The notes under the pieces are model-generated. The model had not been told where the DNA came from, did not search any database, and saw only the letters and a program-made list of their open reading frames with translations. Shown piece after piece: positions 31,412-41,145 of a stretch of DNA of 64,000 nucleotides (the stretch's first letter is position 1; each line of letters starts with the position of its first letter). The position numbers and the translations under genes are program-made. This DNA is from Pseudomonas putida (GTDB lineage: Bacteria; Pseudomonadota; Gammaproteobacteria; Pseudomonadales; Pseudomonadaceae): the NCBI RefSeq assembly GCF_009883635.2, contig NZ_CP026115.2:620001-684000 (forward strand), written 5' to 3'.

Positions 31412-32416
31412 CTACTTCTCCTTGGGCAACACAGCCAGGAAGTTATCCTTGGCCACCTTGTTGGCCACCTCTTCAGGCAAGGCATCCAGAAACGGTCTGA
31501 ACCCGTGCATCTGCTCGCCCAGGCTGCCAAACCGCCCCACCACATCCGAACCCAGCATGAACCGGTCTGGATACTGGCCGACCAGCGCGACCCATTCCTT
31601 GCGCGGCACGCCCTGCTCGTCCAGCAGATACGGCTGCAGCACACTCCACGACAAATCCACATACAGGTTCGGATAGTCCGCCAGCAACCGCGTCAGCACC
31701 GGCAGAAGAAAGTCCATGCGGGTCTGGTGTCGATGGATCTCCGCGCTGCTCCCCGCGTGCGCCCAAATGAAGCGGGTGTGCGGATGATTGCGCAGCGGCT
31801 CTTCGATCTCCGCCAGGTACAGCGGATTGCGCTCTCGCTTGGAGGTGATGTTCGAGTGCAGCAACACCGGCATGTCGCGCTCCGCCGCCAAGTGGTAAAT
31901 GCGGGTCATCGCTTCGTTGTTGGCCCGCGGTGTATCGCCACTGGTGAGCGCGGTCAGGTCGTCATGGCGCGTGAAGACTTCACCGATCCCCTGCCACAGC
32001 CCCGGGTTGAGTTCGAGCATGCGTTCGATATGGCTGACGGCATTCTTGTCTACCGGATTGAATCCGCTCAGAAACGGATGGAAACGTTTTCGCTGCTCCA
32101 CCGGCAACGTTGCCAGCGCGGCAGCGACATAGGTATCGGTGGCGCTATACCAATAGGCGTCGGCGTCGTCACCGGCGTAGTAGCGCGGGCGCTTGGGCTC
32201 ATCTTCATGCCATTTCTTGGCCACCGGGATACCGGAGATCATCGAGTGCTCGACCCCGGCCTGATCCATGGCCTCGATCAGCGCCGGCATGCCTTCGCTC
32301 TCCTGAAAGAAGTCCACGTAGTGCAGATGGGCATCGCTGTAAAGATAGTCGCGGGCCTGCGCCGACTGGCATAGCCAGCCAGACAGCAACATGCAGGCCA
32401 GTGCTCTGGCAATCAT
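31412..32416 (-). CDS. Exported amidohydrolase-family protein
   Basis: This 334-residue protein has a signal peptide ending near 'LCQSAQARDY', then an amidohydrolase-2-like TIM barrel: 'SDAHLHYVDFF' (metal HxH), 'WAHAGSS' and 'RFMLGSDVVGRF' (late Asp). A periplasmic location is unusual for this family. ATG 32416, preceded by GGAAG, was chosen because the signal peptide begins there. It is divergent from the pirin gene. Substrate is unknown. Confidence 0.85.
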   Translation of the reverse strand: MIARALACMLLSGWLCQSAQARDYLYSDAHLHYVDFFQESEGMPALIEAMDQAGVEHSMISGIPVAKKWHEDEPKRPRYYAGDDADAYWYSATDTYVAAALATLPVEQRKRFHPFLSGFNPVDKNAVSHIERMLELNPGLWQGIGEVFTRHDDLTALTSGDTPRANNEAMTRIYHLAAERDMPVLLHSNITSKRERNPLYLAEIEEPLRNHPHTRFIWAHAGSSAEIHRHQTRMDFLLPVLTRLLADYPNLYVDLSWSVLQPYLLDEQGVPRKEWVALVGQYPDRFMLGSDVVGRFGSLGEQMHGFRPFLDALPEEVANKVAKDNFLAVLPKEK

Positions 32417-32531
32417 CAACGGCTTCCTTCTCCGGGCATCAACTGGGTAGACCAGGCAACCTGCGCAACGGTTCAGCATTGCCCGGCAAACCGCTATGCT
32501 TGGGGCATTTCCACCTCGCCTGGAGCCCATC

Positions 32532-33395
32532 ATGAGCAGCCCCCTGATCATCCGCCCACGCGCCGAATCGGTCGAGGGCCAGTCGATCCTGCGCCCGCTG
32601 CCCTCGGCCAAGTGCCGCAGCGTCGGCCCGTTCGTGTTCTTCGACCATATGCTCGAGACCGACTACGCACCGGGCCATGGCATGGATATCCGCCAGCACC
32701 CGCATATCGGCCTCTCTACCCTCACCTACCTGTTCGAAGGCGCGATCCTGCACAAGGATAGCCTCGGCTCGGAGCAGCGCGTGCTGCCGGGTGATGTGAG
32801 CTGGATGACCGCCGGCAAAGGTGTCGCACATGTCGAGCGCACGCCTGCGGACGCCTTGGCCCACGGCTCACGCTTGCACGGGTTGCAGGTGTGGCTGGCC
32901 TCGCCAAAGGCGCACGAACAGGGCGAGCCGAGCTATAGCCATCATCCGGCGGCGAGCTTGCCGATCAGTGACAACCTGGGCGTGCGCATCTGCATGATTG
33001 CTGGCAGTGGGTTCTGCCTGGAGTCACCGGTGCCGGTGCTCTCCCCTACCCTCTATGCACATGTGCTGATGCAGCCGGCTACCACGCTGGTGGTACCTGA
33101 CGAACATGTGCAACGTGCGTTGTATCTGCTTGACGGCGAACTGTTCATGGACGGCGAACCGGTCGAGGCCTGCAGCCTGGTCGTGCTGCCGGAGGGGGAA
33201 GCGCTCACGCTGGATGCCGAGGAAGAATGCCAGCTGGTGCTGATTGGCGGGGACCCGCTGGATGGACCGCGGCGAATGAACTGGAATTTTGTGGCCAGTG
33301 ACGGGGAGCTGATCGAGCAGGCCCGGGCCAAGTGGGCCGCCGGGGATTGGCCGACAGTGCCTGGGGAAATTTCAAGAATTGAGTTGCCACGCTGA
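32532..33395 (+). CDS. Pirin-family protein (bicupin)
   Basis: This 287-residue protein has the N-terminal pirin cupin with metal ligands H56 and H58 in 'QHPHIGLSTLTY', H100 and E102 in 'GVAHVERTP', and a second cupin without the metal site. Bacterial pirins can show quercetin dioxygenase activity, but the natural role is mostly unknown. ATG 32532 has GGAG 7 bases before it. It is monocistronic between divergent and convergent neighbours. Confidence 0.92.
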   Translation: MSSPLIIRPRAESVEGQSILRPLPSAKCRSVGPFVFFDHMLETDYAPGHGMDIRQHPHIGLSTLTYLFEGAILHKDSLGSEQRVLPGDVSWMTAGKGVAHVERTPADALAHGSRLHGLQVWLASPKAHEQGEPSYSHHPAASLPISDNLGVRICMIAGSGFCLESPVPVLSPTLYAHVLMQPATTLVVPDEHVQRALYLLDGELFMDGEPVEACSLVVLPEGEALTLDAEEECQLVLIGGDPLDGPRRMNWNFVASDGELIEQARAKWAAGDWPTVPGEISRIELPR

Positions 33396-33424
33396 ACTGG
33401 GGCTGCCATGCAGCCCCTGCCATA

Positions 33425-34150
33425 TCAGCGCTGGAACACTTCGCTGAGCAGATTGTGCATCGAACGGAACGCCCGCTCCGAAGTACGGCGGTCGTACTGC
33501 ATCTTGCCCGGCACATTGGCATTCGGGTCAGTGAACGAATGCACTGCGCCACCGTAGCTCAGCAGCTGCCAGTCCACCTTGGCGGCGTTCATTTCGTCTT
33601 CGAACGCCGGCAATTGCTCCTTCGGCACCAATGGGTCGGAAGCGCCGTGCAGTACCAGCACCGAGCCCTTGATACGCTTGGCATCTTCCGGGTTCGGAGT
33701 GTCCAGTGTGCCGTGGAACGACACCGCCGCTTTCAGGTCTGCCCCGGTACGGGCCAGCTCCAGGGCACAGCAGCCACCGAAGCAGAAACCGAAGGTAGCC
33801 ACCTTGCCCGGCTCCAGCAGGGCCTTGGATTGGCCCAGCAGTTGCGCCAAGGCTTCCTGCATGCGCTTGCGCAGCTCGCCACGGTCATTCTTCAGCGGCA
33901 TCATCGCCGCCCCTGCCTCATCGGCATTGGACGGACGCACCGACCGCCCATACAGGTCGGCAATCAGTACCACATAGCCCTTCTCGGCCACTTCCTTGGC
34001 GATGCGCTCGGCGCCTTCGCCAATGCCCATCCAGTTCGGCGCCATCACCAGACCGGGACGGCCCAGCGCACCTGGTTCGTAGACCAGGCGGCTTTCATAG
34101 GTCTTGCCGGACAGGTGATAGACCAGCGATTCGACGATTACCTTGCTCAT
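33425..34150 (-). CDS. Dienelactone hydrolase family protein
   Basis: This 241-residue cytosolic hydrolase has a cysteine nucleophile in 'FGFCFGGCCALE', aspartate region 'LVLHGASDPLVP' and late histidine in 'GGAVHSFTDP'. These fit the dienelactone hydrolase family, although there are no aromatic ring-cleavage genes nearby, so a general hydrolase role is more likely than chloro-aromatic degradation. ATG 34150 gives the usual N-terminus. Confidence 0.92.
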   Translation of the reverse strand: MSKVIVESLVYHLSGKTYESRLVYEPGALGRPGLVMAPNWMGIGEGAERIAKEVAEKGYVVLIADLYGRSVRPSNADEAGAAMMPLKNDRGELRKRMQEALAQLLGQSKALLEPGKVATFGFCFGGCCALELARTGADLKAAVSFHGTLDTPNPEDAKRIKGSVLVLHGASDPLVPKEQLPAFEDEMNAAKVDWQLLSYGGAVHSFTDPNANVPGKMQYDRRTSERAFRSMHNLLSEVFQR

Positions 34151-34176
34151 CAAGCACTCCTTAGGCACTCACTATG

Positions 34177-34200
34177 AAAAAGCCCGCCGAAGCGGGCTTT
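34177..34200 (-). terminator. Terminator after htpG
   Basis: On the minus strand AAAGCCCGC-TTCG-GCGGGCTTT is followed by T residues, just past the htpG stop. Confidence 0.88.
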
Positions 34201-34213
34201 CCTGTGCATCAAC

Positions 34214-36121
34214 TCAAGCAGATAGCTCGACCAGCAGCTTGTTCAGGCGACGAACGTAAGCCGCCGGATCCTTCAGGCTGTCACCGGCCGCCAGCGCGGC
34301 CTGATCGAAGAGGATGTGCGACAGTTCGGCGAAGCGGTCTTCGCTCTGCTCGTTGTCCAGCTTCTCGATCAACGGGTGAGTCGGGTTGAACTCGAAGATC
34401 GGTTTCGATTCCGGCACCTTCTGGCCGCTGGCTTCGAGAATCTGGCGCATCTGCAGGCCCAGGTCCTGCTCGCCGATGGCGAGGATCGCCGGCGAGTCGG
34501 TCAGGCGGTGCGACACGCGCACTTCGGCGACGCTGTCACCCAAGGCACCTTTCAGGCGCTCGACCAGGCCTTCCTTGTCCTTGGCCACTTCTTCCTGGGC
34601 TTTCTTGTCCTCTTCCGAGTCCAGCTTGCCGAGGTCCAGGTCGCCACGGGCAACGTCGACGAATGCCTTGCCATCGAACTCGTTGAGGTAGCTCATCAGC
34701 CACTCGTCGATACGGTCGGTCAGCAGCAGAACCTCGATGCCTTTCTTGCGGAAGACTTCCAGGTGCGGGCTGTTCTTGACCTGCGCGTAGGACTCGCCAG
34801 TGAGGTAGTAGATCTTGTCCTGGCCTTCCTTGGCGCGTGCCAGGTAGTCAGCCAGGGCAACGCTCTGCTCGCCGCTGTCGTCCTGGGTGGAGGCGAAGCG
34901 CAGCAGGCCGGCGATCTTTTCCTTGTTGGCGAAGTCTTCAGCCGGGCCTTCCTTCAGCACCTGGCCAAAGTTTTTCCAGAAGCCCTTGTATTGCTCAGGC
35001 TCGTTCTTCGCCAGCTTCTCCAGCATGTCCAGCACGCGCTTGGTCAGCGCGGTCTTCATCGAGTCGATGATCGGGTCTTTCTGCAGGATCTCGCGGGAGA
35101 CGTTCAGCGACAGGTCGTTGGAGTCGACCACACCTTTGATGAAGCGCAGGTACAGCGGCAGGAACGACTCGGCCTGGTCCATGATGAACACGCGCTGAAC
35201 ATACAGCTTCAGGCCGCGCGGCGCTTCGCGCTGGTACAGGTCGAACGGTGCACGGGCCGGCACGTACAGCAGCGAGTTGTATTCGAGCTTGCCTTCGACC
35301 TTGTTGTGGCTCCAGGCCAGCGGGTTCTCGAAGTCATGGCCGATGTGCTTGTAGAACTCCTGGTATTCCTCGTCCTTCACCTCGGAGCGCGAACGGGTCC
35401 ACAGGGCGCTGGCGCGGTTGACGGTTTCCCATTCCTGCGCTGGCTTTTCTTCACCTTCGGCGGCTTCGGCCTGCTCCTTGGGCAGTTCGATCGGCAGGGC
35501 AATGTGGTCGGAGTACTTCTTGACCACGTTGCGCAGGCGCCAGCCATCGGCGAACTCCTGCTCGTCCTTCTTCAGGTGCAGGACGATGCGGGTGCCACGC
35601 TGCGGCTTGTCGATGGTGGCGACTTCGAACTCACCCTCGCCCTTCGACGACCAGTGCACGCCTTCGGCAGCTGGCTGGCCGGCACGGCGGCTGTAGACAT
35701 CGACCTTGTCGGCAACGATGAAGGCCGAATAGAAGCCCACGCCGAACTGACCGATCAGGTGCGAATCCTTCTTCTGGTCACCGGTGAGGTTCTTCATGAA
35801 GTCGGCGGTGCCGGACTTGGCGATGGTGCCCAGGTGGGCGATGACATCTTCGCGGCTCATGCCGATGCCGTTGTCCTCGAGGGTGACGGTACCGGCGTCC
35901 TTGTCGAAGCTCAGGCGGATCTTCAGGTCGGCGTCGCCTTCAAGCAGCTCTGGCTTGGCCAGGGCCTCGAAGCGCAGCTTGTCGGCGGCGTCGGAGGCGT
36001 TGGAGATCAGTTCACGCAGGAAGATTTCCTTGTTCGAATACAAGGAGTGAATCATGAGGTGCAGCAGCTGCTTTACCTCGGTCTGGAAGCCTAGTGTTTC
36101 CTTTTGAGTCTCAACACTCAT
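34214..36121 (-). CDS. htpG: Chaperone HtpG (Hsp90)
   Basis: This 635-residue cytosolic Hsp90 homologue has the GHKL ATP-binding N-domain ('[15 protein letters not shown]', '[11 protein letters not shown]', '[11 protein letters not shown]'), the middle domain with '[18 protein letters not shown]' and the C-terminal dimer region. It helps fold and stabilise client proteins under stress. ATG 36121 gives the usual MSVETQKE start. I could not find a clear heat-shock promoter in the short upstream gap. Confidence 0.97.
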   Translation of the reverse strand: MSVETQKETLGFQTEVKQLLHLMIHSLYSNKEIFLRELISNASDAADKLRFEALAKPELLEGDADLKIRLSFDKDAGTVTLEDNGIGMSREDVIAHLGTIAKSGTADFMKNLTGDQKKDSHLIGQFGVGFYSAFIVADKVDVYSRRAGQPAAEGVHWSSKGEGEFEVATIDKPQRGTRIVLHLKKDEQEFADGWRLRNVVKKYSDHIALPIELPKEQAEAAEGEEKPAQEWETVNRASALWTRSRSEVKDEEYQEFYKHIGHDFENPLAWSHNKVEGKLEYNSLLYVPARAPFDLYQREAPRGLKLYVQRVFIMDQAESFLPLYLRFIKGVVDSNDLSLNVSREILQKDPIIDSMKTALTKRVLDMLEKLAKNEPEQYKGFWKNFGQVLKEGPAEDFANKEKIAGLLRFASTQDDSGEQSVALADYLARAKEGQDKIYYLTGESYAQVKNSPHLEVFRKKGIEVLLLTDRIDEWLMSYLNEFDGKAFVDVARGDLDLGKLDSEEDKKAQEEVAKDKEGLVERLKGALGDSVAEVRVSHRLTDSPAILAIGEQDLGLQMRQILEASGQKVPESKPIFEFNPTHPLIEKLDNEQSEDRFAELSHILFDQAALAAGDSLKDPAAYVRRLNKLLVELSA

Positions 36122-36190
36122 GGTCTTCAAAACTCCGATCTGATGGCAGTAGCGCCTGCCGGCCGACATGGCCTGCTTTAACGGCGGATG

Positions 36191-36673
36191 TCATGCAGAT
36201 GGGGTCTGCCCGGACGATTTCAAGGGCTTTTCCGGTTCGATCTTGAAATGCGCGCGGGCGGTGGCGATCGGCGACTGTCGGTCAGCCTGCCAGGCGGTGA
36301 TGGCCACGTTGGTCACCCGCCGCCCCTGGCGCCAAAGCTGGCACTGGGCGTAGGTGTCGCGAAAATGCCCCGCGCGCAGGTAGTCGATGGAGAAATCGAT
36401 GATTTTCGGAATGCTCGCGCTCTCGCTGTAGATCAGCAGGTACAGGGCCGCGGAAAGCTCCATGAAGCCGGCGATGACGCCACCATGGATGGCCGGCAGC
36501 AATGGGTTACCGATGTTGTCCTGGCTGGCAGGCAGGCGGAACAGCAGGTCGTCCCCCTGGCGCTGGCACTCGATGCCGATCAGGCCGGCGTAGGGGATCA
36601 AGGCCAACAAGGGGCCGTAGTCGCCGACCGCATGGGCCGCGTTCAACTGCAGGCGAACGTCTTCAGGGATCAT
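36191..36673 (-). CDS. PaaI-type hotdog thioesterase
   Basis: This 160-residue hotdog-fold protein has the 'AIHGGVIAGFMELSAALYL' helix with the HGG motif and 'TNVAITAW' strand seen in PaaI-like acyl-CoA thioesterases. Substrate is unknown. Its ATG overlaps the stop of the second thioesterase gene by four bases (ATGA), so the pair is coupled and could form a mixed complex. Confidence 0.88.
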   Translation of the reverse strand: MIPEDVRLQLNAAHAVGDYGPLLALIPYAGLIGIECQRQGDDLLFRLPASQDNIGNPLLPAIHGGVIAGFMELSAALYLLIYSESASIPKIIDFSIDYLRAGHFRDTYAQCQLWRQGRRVTNVAITAWQADRQSPIATARAHFKIEPEKPLKSSGQTPSA

Positions 36674-37146
36674 GCCCCGCCCTCCTTAAGGCTGTTGCCG
36701 AAGCGTATGCCGCCCTTGATGTCCTGGCCCAGGCGCATGAAGGTGCCGACTACCTGGCAAATCGGCTGTTCAGGGTCGTCCTGATAGGCAGCGCCGCGGG
36801 TGAAGATCACATCACGGGTGACCCGGTAGCACTGGGCATGACCGTAAATGGGCTTGCCGGCCTCGGCCGGGTGCATGTAATCAATGCGCAAATCCAGAGT
36901 CGGACACACCTCGAAGCGCGGCAGCACACAGAGGGTGGCCATGCCGCAGGTGGTATCCATCAGCGTGGTCAAGGCGCCGCCATGCACCGCGCCGGTCTGC
37001 GGGTTGCCGACAATCGACGCCGACCAGGGCAGCACCAGGGTCATGCCGTCACTGTCGGCATGGGCCACACGCATCTGTAACAACTGGCAATGCTTCAATG
37101 CTGAAAGAAAGCGTTCGGCCATGGCTTGCAAGCTTGAATCGTTCAT
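36670..37146 (-). CDS. PaaI-type hotdog thioesterase
   Basis: This 158-residue hotdog protein has 'AVHGGALTTLMDTTCGMA', the classic PaaI family helix with HGG and an acidic residue, then 'LRIDYMHPAEAGKPIYG'. It probably hydrolyses aryl- or acyl-CoA esters. It is the first gene of a two-thioesterase operon. The two proteins differ considerably in sequence, so the duplication is old. Confidence 0.9.
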   Translation of the reverse strand: MNDSSLQAMAERFLSALKHCQLLQMRVAHADSDGMTLVLPWSASIVGNPQTGAVHGGALTTLMDTTCGMATLCVLPRFEVCPTLDLRIDYMHPAEAGKPIYGHAQCYRVTRDVIFTRGAAYQDDPEQPICQVVGTFMRLGQDIKGGIRFGNSLKEGGA

Positions 37147-37299
37147 ATGCAGTTTCCGTGATCACTGCCGTTGCGGCATAAAAGCAGTAAAAAGTCTATA
37201 TGGAACGCGGTGTTATATATCTGCAAAAAGTACGGAACTTATCCCGCATCGCTGAACTCGAAGGAACAACTCAGTTATTCACCAAGAGGAAACACCCCC

Positions 37300-37575
37300 A
37301 TGCGTAAACCTTTTGCTTTTGCTCTGATGCTGGCTGCTGCCATGGGCCTGGCTGCTTGCGATAAAGCGAGCGAAGACAAAGCCCAGGACGCACAAGAACA
37401 TCGTGAACAAGCCCAGGAAAAGATGGGTGATGCTCAGGATAAGATGAACGACGCTGCCAAGGAAAACGCCGAAGCCGCCAAAGATCAGGCCGAAGCCGAG
37501 CAGAAGGCTGCCGAAGAGGCCGCCCCGACTACTCCGGCACCGACTACCGCGCCTGCCGAACCTGCCAAGCAGTAA
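37300..37575 (+). CDS. Small Ala/Glu/Lys-rich lipoprotein
   Basis: This 91-residue protein has a lipoprotein signal with lipobox LAAC (C23), a helical, heptad-like middle rich in Ala, Glu, Gln, Lys and Asp, and an Ala/Pro/Thr-rich tail. A clear AGAGGA ribosome site decides the ATG at 37300 over the upstream frame. It probably sits in the outer membrane or periplasm; function is unknown. Confidence 0.85.
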   Translation: MRKPFAFALMLAAAMGLAACDKASEDKAQDAQEHREQAQEKMGDAQDKMNDAAKENAEAAKDQAEAEQKAAEEAAPTTPAPTTAPAEPAKQ

Positions 37576-37586
37576 TTGGCGGAAAC

Positions 37587-37615
37587 AAAAAAACCCGACA
37601 TTGTCGGGTTTTTTT
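37587..37615. terminator. Bidirectional terminator between lipoprotein gene and DUF599 gene
   Basis: The stem ACCCGAC-ATT-GTCGGGT is flanked by A7 and T7 runs, so it works for both convergent genes. Confidence 0.92.
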
Positions 37616-37642
37616 GTGCCTGCACTTAATGGATTAAACGTT

Positions 37643-38392
37643 TCAGTTATTAATGGTTGAACTTTCCCTGGGCACTTCGGTCGGCGCACTTTCAGTGGGT
37701 GTGAAGACCATGACGTCCAACACATCGGAATGGAACTCACGGCGATACAGAATCAGCACCACCCCCACACTCACGACCATGAACAGCCACGGGCTGATGA
37801 ACCAAGTGAGCATGGCCATGCCGAAGTAATAAGATCGCAGGCCCAAGTTGAACTGGTTGGCTGCCAGCGACAGTACGCGCGCCGCACGAGAGGCAAAGGC
37901 ATTGCGCTCCAGTTCACTGACCAACCGTTCGCCGATCATGGGCGCAGACCCGACCAGTACGGCAGCGAAGTTGTATTGGCGCATGCACCAGCTGAAGGTG
38001 AAGAAGGCGTATACGAATATGGCCGCCAGACACAGCAGCTTGATTTCCGACATGCCCTGGGACGCCTGCTGCACCAGCGGCAGGTCCGCGAGTAGCGACA
38101 GGGCACGATCGGAAGCGCCCAGCACAGTGAGAATGCCAGCAAGGATGATCAGGGTGCTGGAGGCGAAGAACGACGCATTGCGCTCCAGGTTGCCGATCAC
38201 GCTGGCGTCGGCGATACGGTTGTCGCGCAGCAGCATGCGGCGCATCCAGTCTTCCCGGTACAGGTGCAGCACGCTGGCCAGGCACGCGGTGTCGCGGCCC
38301 TTCCAGATGGCATAGCGGGTGTAGCCGCCCCAGCAGAGGGCGAACCAGCAGACGGCCAGGAGGTTGTGGAGGTTGCTTTGGATGAAGTTCAT
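37643..38392 (-). CDS. DUF599 family membrane protein
   Basis: This 249-residue protein has four predicted membrane helices (near residues 10-25, 80-100, 120-145 and 195-225) and the DUF599 strings 'FSWCMRQYNF' and 'FNLGLRSYYFG'. Function is unknown. ATG 38392 is used because the first helix begins there; the longer frame upstream lacks support. Confidence 0.87.
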   Translation of the reverse strand: MNFIQSNLHNLLAVCWFALCWGGYTRYAIWKGRDTACLASVLHLYREDWMRRMLLRDNRIADASVIGNLERNASFFASSTLIILAGILTVLGASDRALSLLADLPLVQQASQGMSEIKLLCLAAIFVYAFFTFSWCMRQYNFAAVLVGSAPMIGERLVSELERNAFASRAARVLSLAANQFNLGLRSYYFGMAMLTWFISPWLFMVVSVGVVLILYRREFHSDVLDVMVFTPTESAPTEVPRESSTINN

Positions 38393-38476
38393 GCAGGATT
38401 CCCGAGGGCCAGGTGCACAAAGAATAGTGACCGGGTTTCGACGCCTACAAGTGGTAAAAGGCACACACTGAAACGA

Positions 38477-38509
38477 AAAAGCCCCGCATCCTTTCAGATA
38501 CGGGGCTTT
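38477..38509 (-). terminator. Terminator after brnQ
   Basis: On the minus strand a stem of CCCCGTAT...ATGCGGGG with flanking AAAG/CTTT is followed by a T5 run, about 65 bases past the brnQ stop. Confidence 0.85.
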
Positions 38510-38574
38510 CGAGTCTCCACCTTTGGCAAGCACCCTACGGCTTGTGGCCAGTGCCGCCCTCAGGCTTCAACGTC

Positions 38575-39888
38575 TCAGGCCAACGCTTCGCGTGGTTTGC
38601 CGAGCATGCGGTCGCAGGCCACGGCGCCAACCAGCGTCACCACCGATGGCACCAGCCAGGCCAGGCCTTGGTCGCTCAGCGGCAGGTGCGCCAGTACGTC
38701 CGGCAACACATGGGCAATATCGCTACCCTTGATTGCATCGACCATACCGAACACCAGCGACACCAGCATCACTGGGGCGAGGATGCGGGTCGGCGAATTC
38801 CACAGGTCTTTCACGAAGCTCAGGCCCACCACCACGATGCATGGCGGATAGATGGCGGTCAATACCGGGATCGAGAACATGATCAGCTTGGTCAGGCCCA
38901 GGTTGGAGATCAGCAGCGAGAAGCCTGCCAGGATCACCACCAGAGCACGGTACGACAGCGGCAAAATCTGGCTGAAGTACTCGGCGCAAGCGCAGGTCAG
39001 GCCCACCGCCGTCACCAGGCACGCCAAGGCGATCAGCACCGCGAGGAAGCCGCTGCCCAGGGAGCCGAAGGTGTGCTGCACATAGGCGTGCAGAACGGCG
39101 GCACCGTTGGTGGCATCGGCGGCGATATCGTGGCTGCCGGCACCCAGGCGGAACAGGCTGACGTACACCAGGGCCAGGCCGACACCGGCAATCAGGCCGG
39201 CGATGATGGCGTAGCGGGTGATCAGCTTCGGCGACTCGACACCGCGCGAGCGGATGGCGTTGACGATGACGATACCGAACACCAGGGCACCGAGTGTGTC
39301 CATGGTCAGGTAGCCATCGGAGAAGCCCTTGGAGAACGCAGCGGCGGCATAGGCCGGCTGTGCTTCACCAATGGTCCCGGCCGGCAGGGCGAAGGCAGCG
39401 ATGCCCAGCACCGCCAGGGCGATGATCTTCAGCGGCGCAAGGAAGCGGCCTACGGTGTCGAGCAACTTGCCCGGGTACATGGACACGGCCAGTACCACGG
39501 CGAAGTACACCAGGCTGTAGATGAACAGCGCCGTCGGGCTTTCACCGGTCAGCGGTGCCACACCCACTTCGAACGATACGGTCGCGGTACGCGGCGTTGC
39601 GAACAGCGGGCCAACCGACAGGTAGCACACGGCTGCCAGCAGGCCCCCGAAGAACTTGCCGATCGGGCTGCTCAAGGCGTCCATACCGCCACCGACCTTG
39701 GCCAGGGCGACCACGGTGATGACCGGCAGGCCGACTGCGGTGACCAGGAAGCCCAGGGCCGCCATCCATACGTGCGGGCCAGACTGCAGACCGACGATAG
39801 GCGGGAAGATGATGTTGCCAGCGCCTACGAAAAGCGCAAACGTCATAAAGCCAAGCGCCAGGATATCCTGGCCTTTGAGAACTTTCAT
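38575..39888 (-). CDS. brnQ: Branched-chain amino acid carrier BrnQ
   Basis: This 437-residue inner-membrane carrier has about twelve helices and the LIVCS family N-terminus '[14 protein letters not shown]'. It imports Leu, Ile and Val with a cation. It is monocistronic, with its own terminator and a 372-base upstream spacer. Confidence 0.95.
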   Translation of the reverse strand: MKVLKGQDILALGFMTFALFVGAGNIIFPPIVGLQSGPHVWMAALGFLVTAVGLPVITVVALAKVGGGMDALSSPIGKFFGGLLAAVCYLSVGPLFATPRTATVSFEVGVAPLTGESPTALFIYSLVYFAVVLAVSMYPGKLLDTVGRFLAPLKIIALAVLGIAAFALPAGTIGEAQPAYAAAAFSKGFSDGYLTMDTLGALVFGIVIVNAIRSRGVESPKLITRYAIIAGLIAGVGLALVYVSLFRLGAGSHDIAADATNGAAVLHAYVQHTFGSLGSGFLAVLIALACLVTAVGLTCACAEYFSQILPLSYRALVVILAGFSLLISNLGLTKLIMFSIPVLTAIYPPCIVVVGLSFVKDLWNSPTRILAPVMLVSLVFGMVDAIKGSDIAHVLPDVLAHLPLSDQGLAWLVPSVVTLVGAVACDRMLGKPREALA

Positions 39889-40260
39889 TTAAGGTAGTAC
39901 CACACTGCTGAAATCGGGATTCGAGAGGGGATTTCCCTTTGGATGAGGGGAAATGCTGCCCGGCTTGATAGGCCAGACCCGTTTAGCGTGTCGTTCCCTT
40001 TTGGGGTACGGGCACAGAGTGAACGCGTAGATTAACCGTTTTACCCGGCAAACGCACTGATACAGTGCTGCTTGTCCGATGTGCGTACATGTTTGTCGTC
40101 TGTGTGACCGGGGACAGTAGGAATTATCACCGTATTGAAACTTTCGTCTGCGCGAAAATTCCTATCAAACCCATCGAAAAACCTAACTACTGTCCGAACC
40201 GCAGAATCGACAAAGGCCACCCGAAGGTGGCCTTTGTGCGCGTGGGGGGTGTAGCAGGTA
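39889..40260. other. Spacer between brnQ and sucD (372 bases)
   Basis: This holds the sucD terminator at 40212-40235 and presumably the brnQ promoter and leader. An inverted repeat of 9 bases (GGACAGTAG at 40112-40120, CTACTGTCC at 40187-40195) could close a 66-base loop. I see no coding frame with support and no recognised riboswitch. Confidence 0.5.
40212..40235 (-). terminator. Terminator after sucCD
   Basis: On the minus strand AAAGGCCACC-TTCG-GGTGGCCTTT forms a strong stem just past the sucD stop. This is the likely end of the large TCA operon. Confidence 0.88.
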
Positions 40261-41145
40261 TTACTTCTTGGCTTCCCAGCCGGTCAGCTCGGCCAGGGCC
40301 TTGCCGATGTCAGCCAGGGAACGCACGGTCTTCACACCGGCGTCCTGCAGCGCGGCGAACTTCTCGTCCGCAGTGCCCTTGCCGCCGGAGATGATGGCGC
40401 CAGCGTGGCCCATGCGCTTGCCCGCAGGTGCAGTAACACCGGCGATGTAGGAAACGACTGGCTTGGTGACGTTGGCCTTGATGTAGGCCGCCGCTTCTTC
40501 TTCAGCCGAACCGCCGATCTCACCGATCATGACGATCGCTTCGGTCTTCGGGTCTTCCTGGAACAGCTTCAGGATGTCGATGAAGTTGGAGCCTGGGATC
40601 GGGTCGCCGCCGATGCCAACGCAGGTCGACTGACCGAAGCCGGCGTCGGTGGTCTGCTTGACCGCTTCATAGGTCAGGGTGCCGGAACGCGAAACGATAC
40701 CGACTTTGCCTGGCAGGTGGATGTGGCCTGGCATGATGCCGATCTTGCACTCGCCCGGAGTGATCACGCCTGGGCAGTTAGGGCCGATCAGGGTAACGCC
40801 CAGCTCGTCGCACTTCACCTTGGCATCCAGCATGTCCAGGGTAGGAATGCCTTCGGTGATGCAGACGATCAGCTTGATGCCGCCGAAGGCCGCTTCCAGG
40901 ATCGAGTCCTTGCAGAAAGGAGCCGGAACGTAGATGACCGAAGCGTCAGCGCCGGTAGCTTCCACGGCTTCCTTGACGGTGTTGAACACCGGCAGGCCCA
41001 GGTGGGTGGTGCCACCCTTGCCTGGAGTAACGCCGCCGACCATCTTGGTGCCGTAGGCGATGGCTTGTTCGGAGTGGAAAGTACCCTGCGAGCCGGTGAA
41101 GCCCTGGCAGATGACTTTGGTATCTTTATTGATCAGGACGCTCAT
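40261..41145 (-). CDS. sucD: Succinyl-CoA synthetase alpha subunit
   Basis: This 294-residue subunit binds CoA and carries the phosphohistidine, H247 in '[17 protein letters not shown]'. '[15 protein letters not shown]' and 'GPNCPGVI' are the CoA-binding parts. With SucC it converts succinyl-CoA to succinate with NTP formation. Its ATG overlaps the sucC stop by one base. Confidence 0.98.
   Translation of the reverse strand: MSVLINKDTKVICQGFTGSQGTFHSEQAIAYGTKMVGGVTPGKGGTTHLGLPVFNTVKEAVEATGADASVIYVPAPFCKDSILEAAFGGIKLIVCITEGIPTLDMLDAKVKCDELGVTLIGPNCPGVITPGECKIGIMPGHIHLPGKVGIVSRSGTLTYEAVKQTTDAGFGQSTCVGIGGDPIPGSNFIDILKLFQEDPKTEAIVMIGEIGGSAEEEAAAYIKANVTKPVVSYIAGVTAPAGKRMGHAGAIISGGKGTADEKFAALQDAGVKTVRSLADIGKALAELTGWEAKK

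Noticed and set aside
40112..40195. Riboswitch or attenuator before brnQ
   Set aside because: Only a 9-base inverted repeat with a 66-base loop is visible, with no leader peptide rich in Leu/Ile/Val codons and no known aptamer core.
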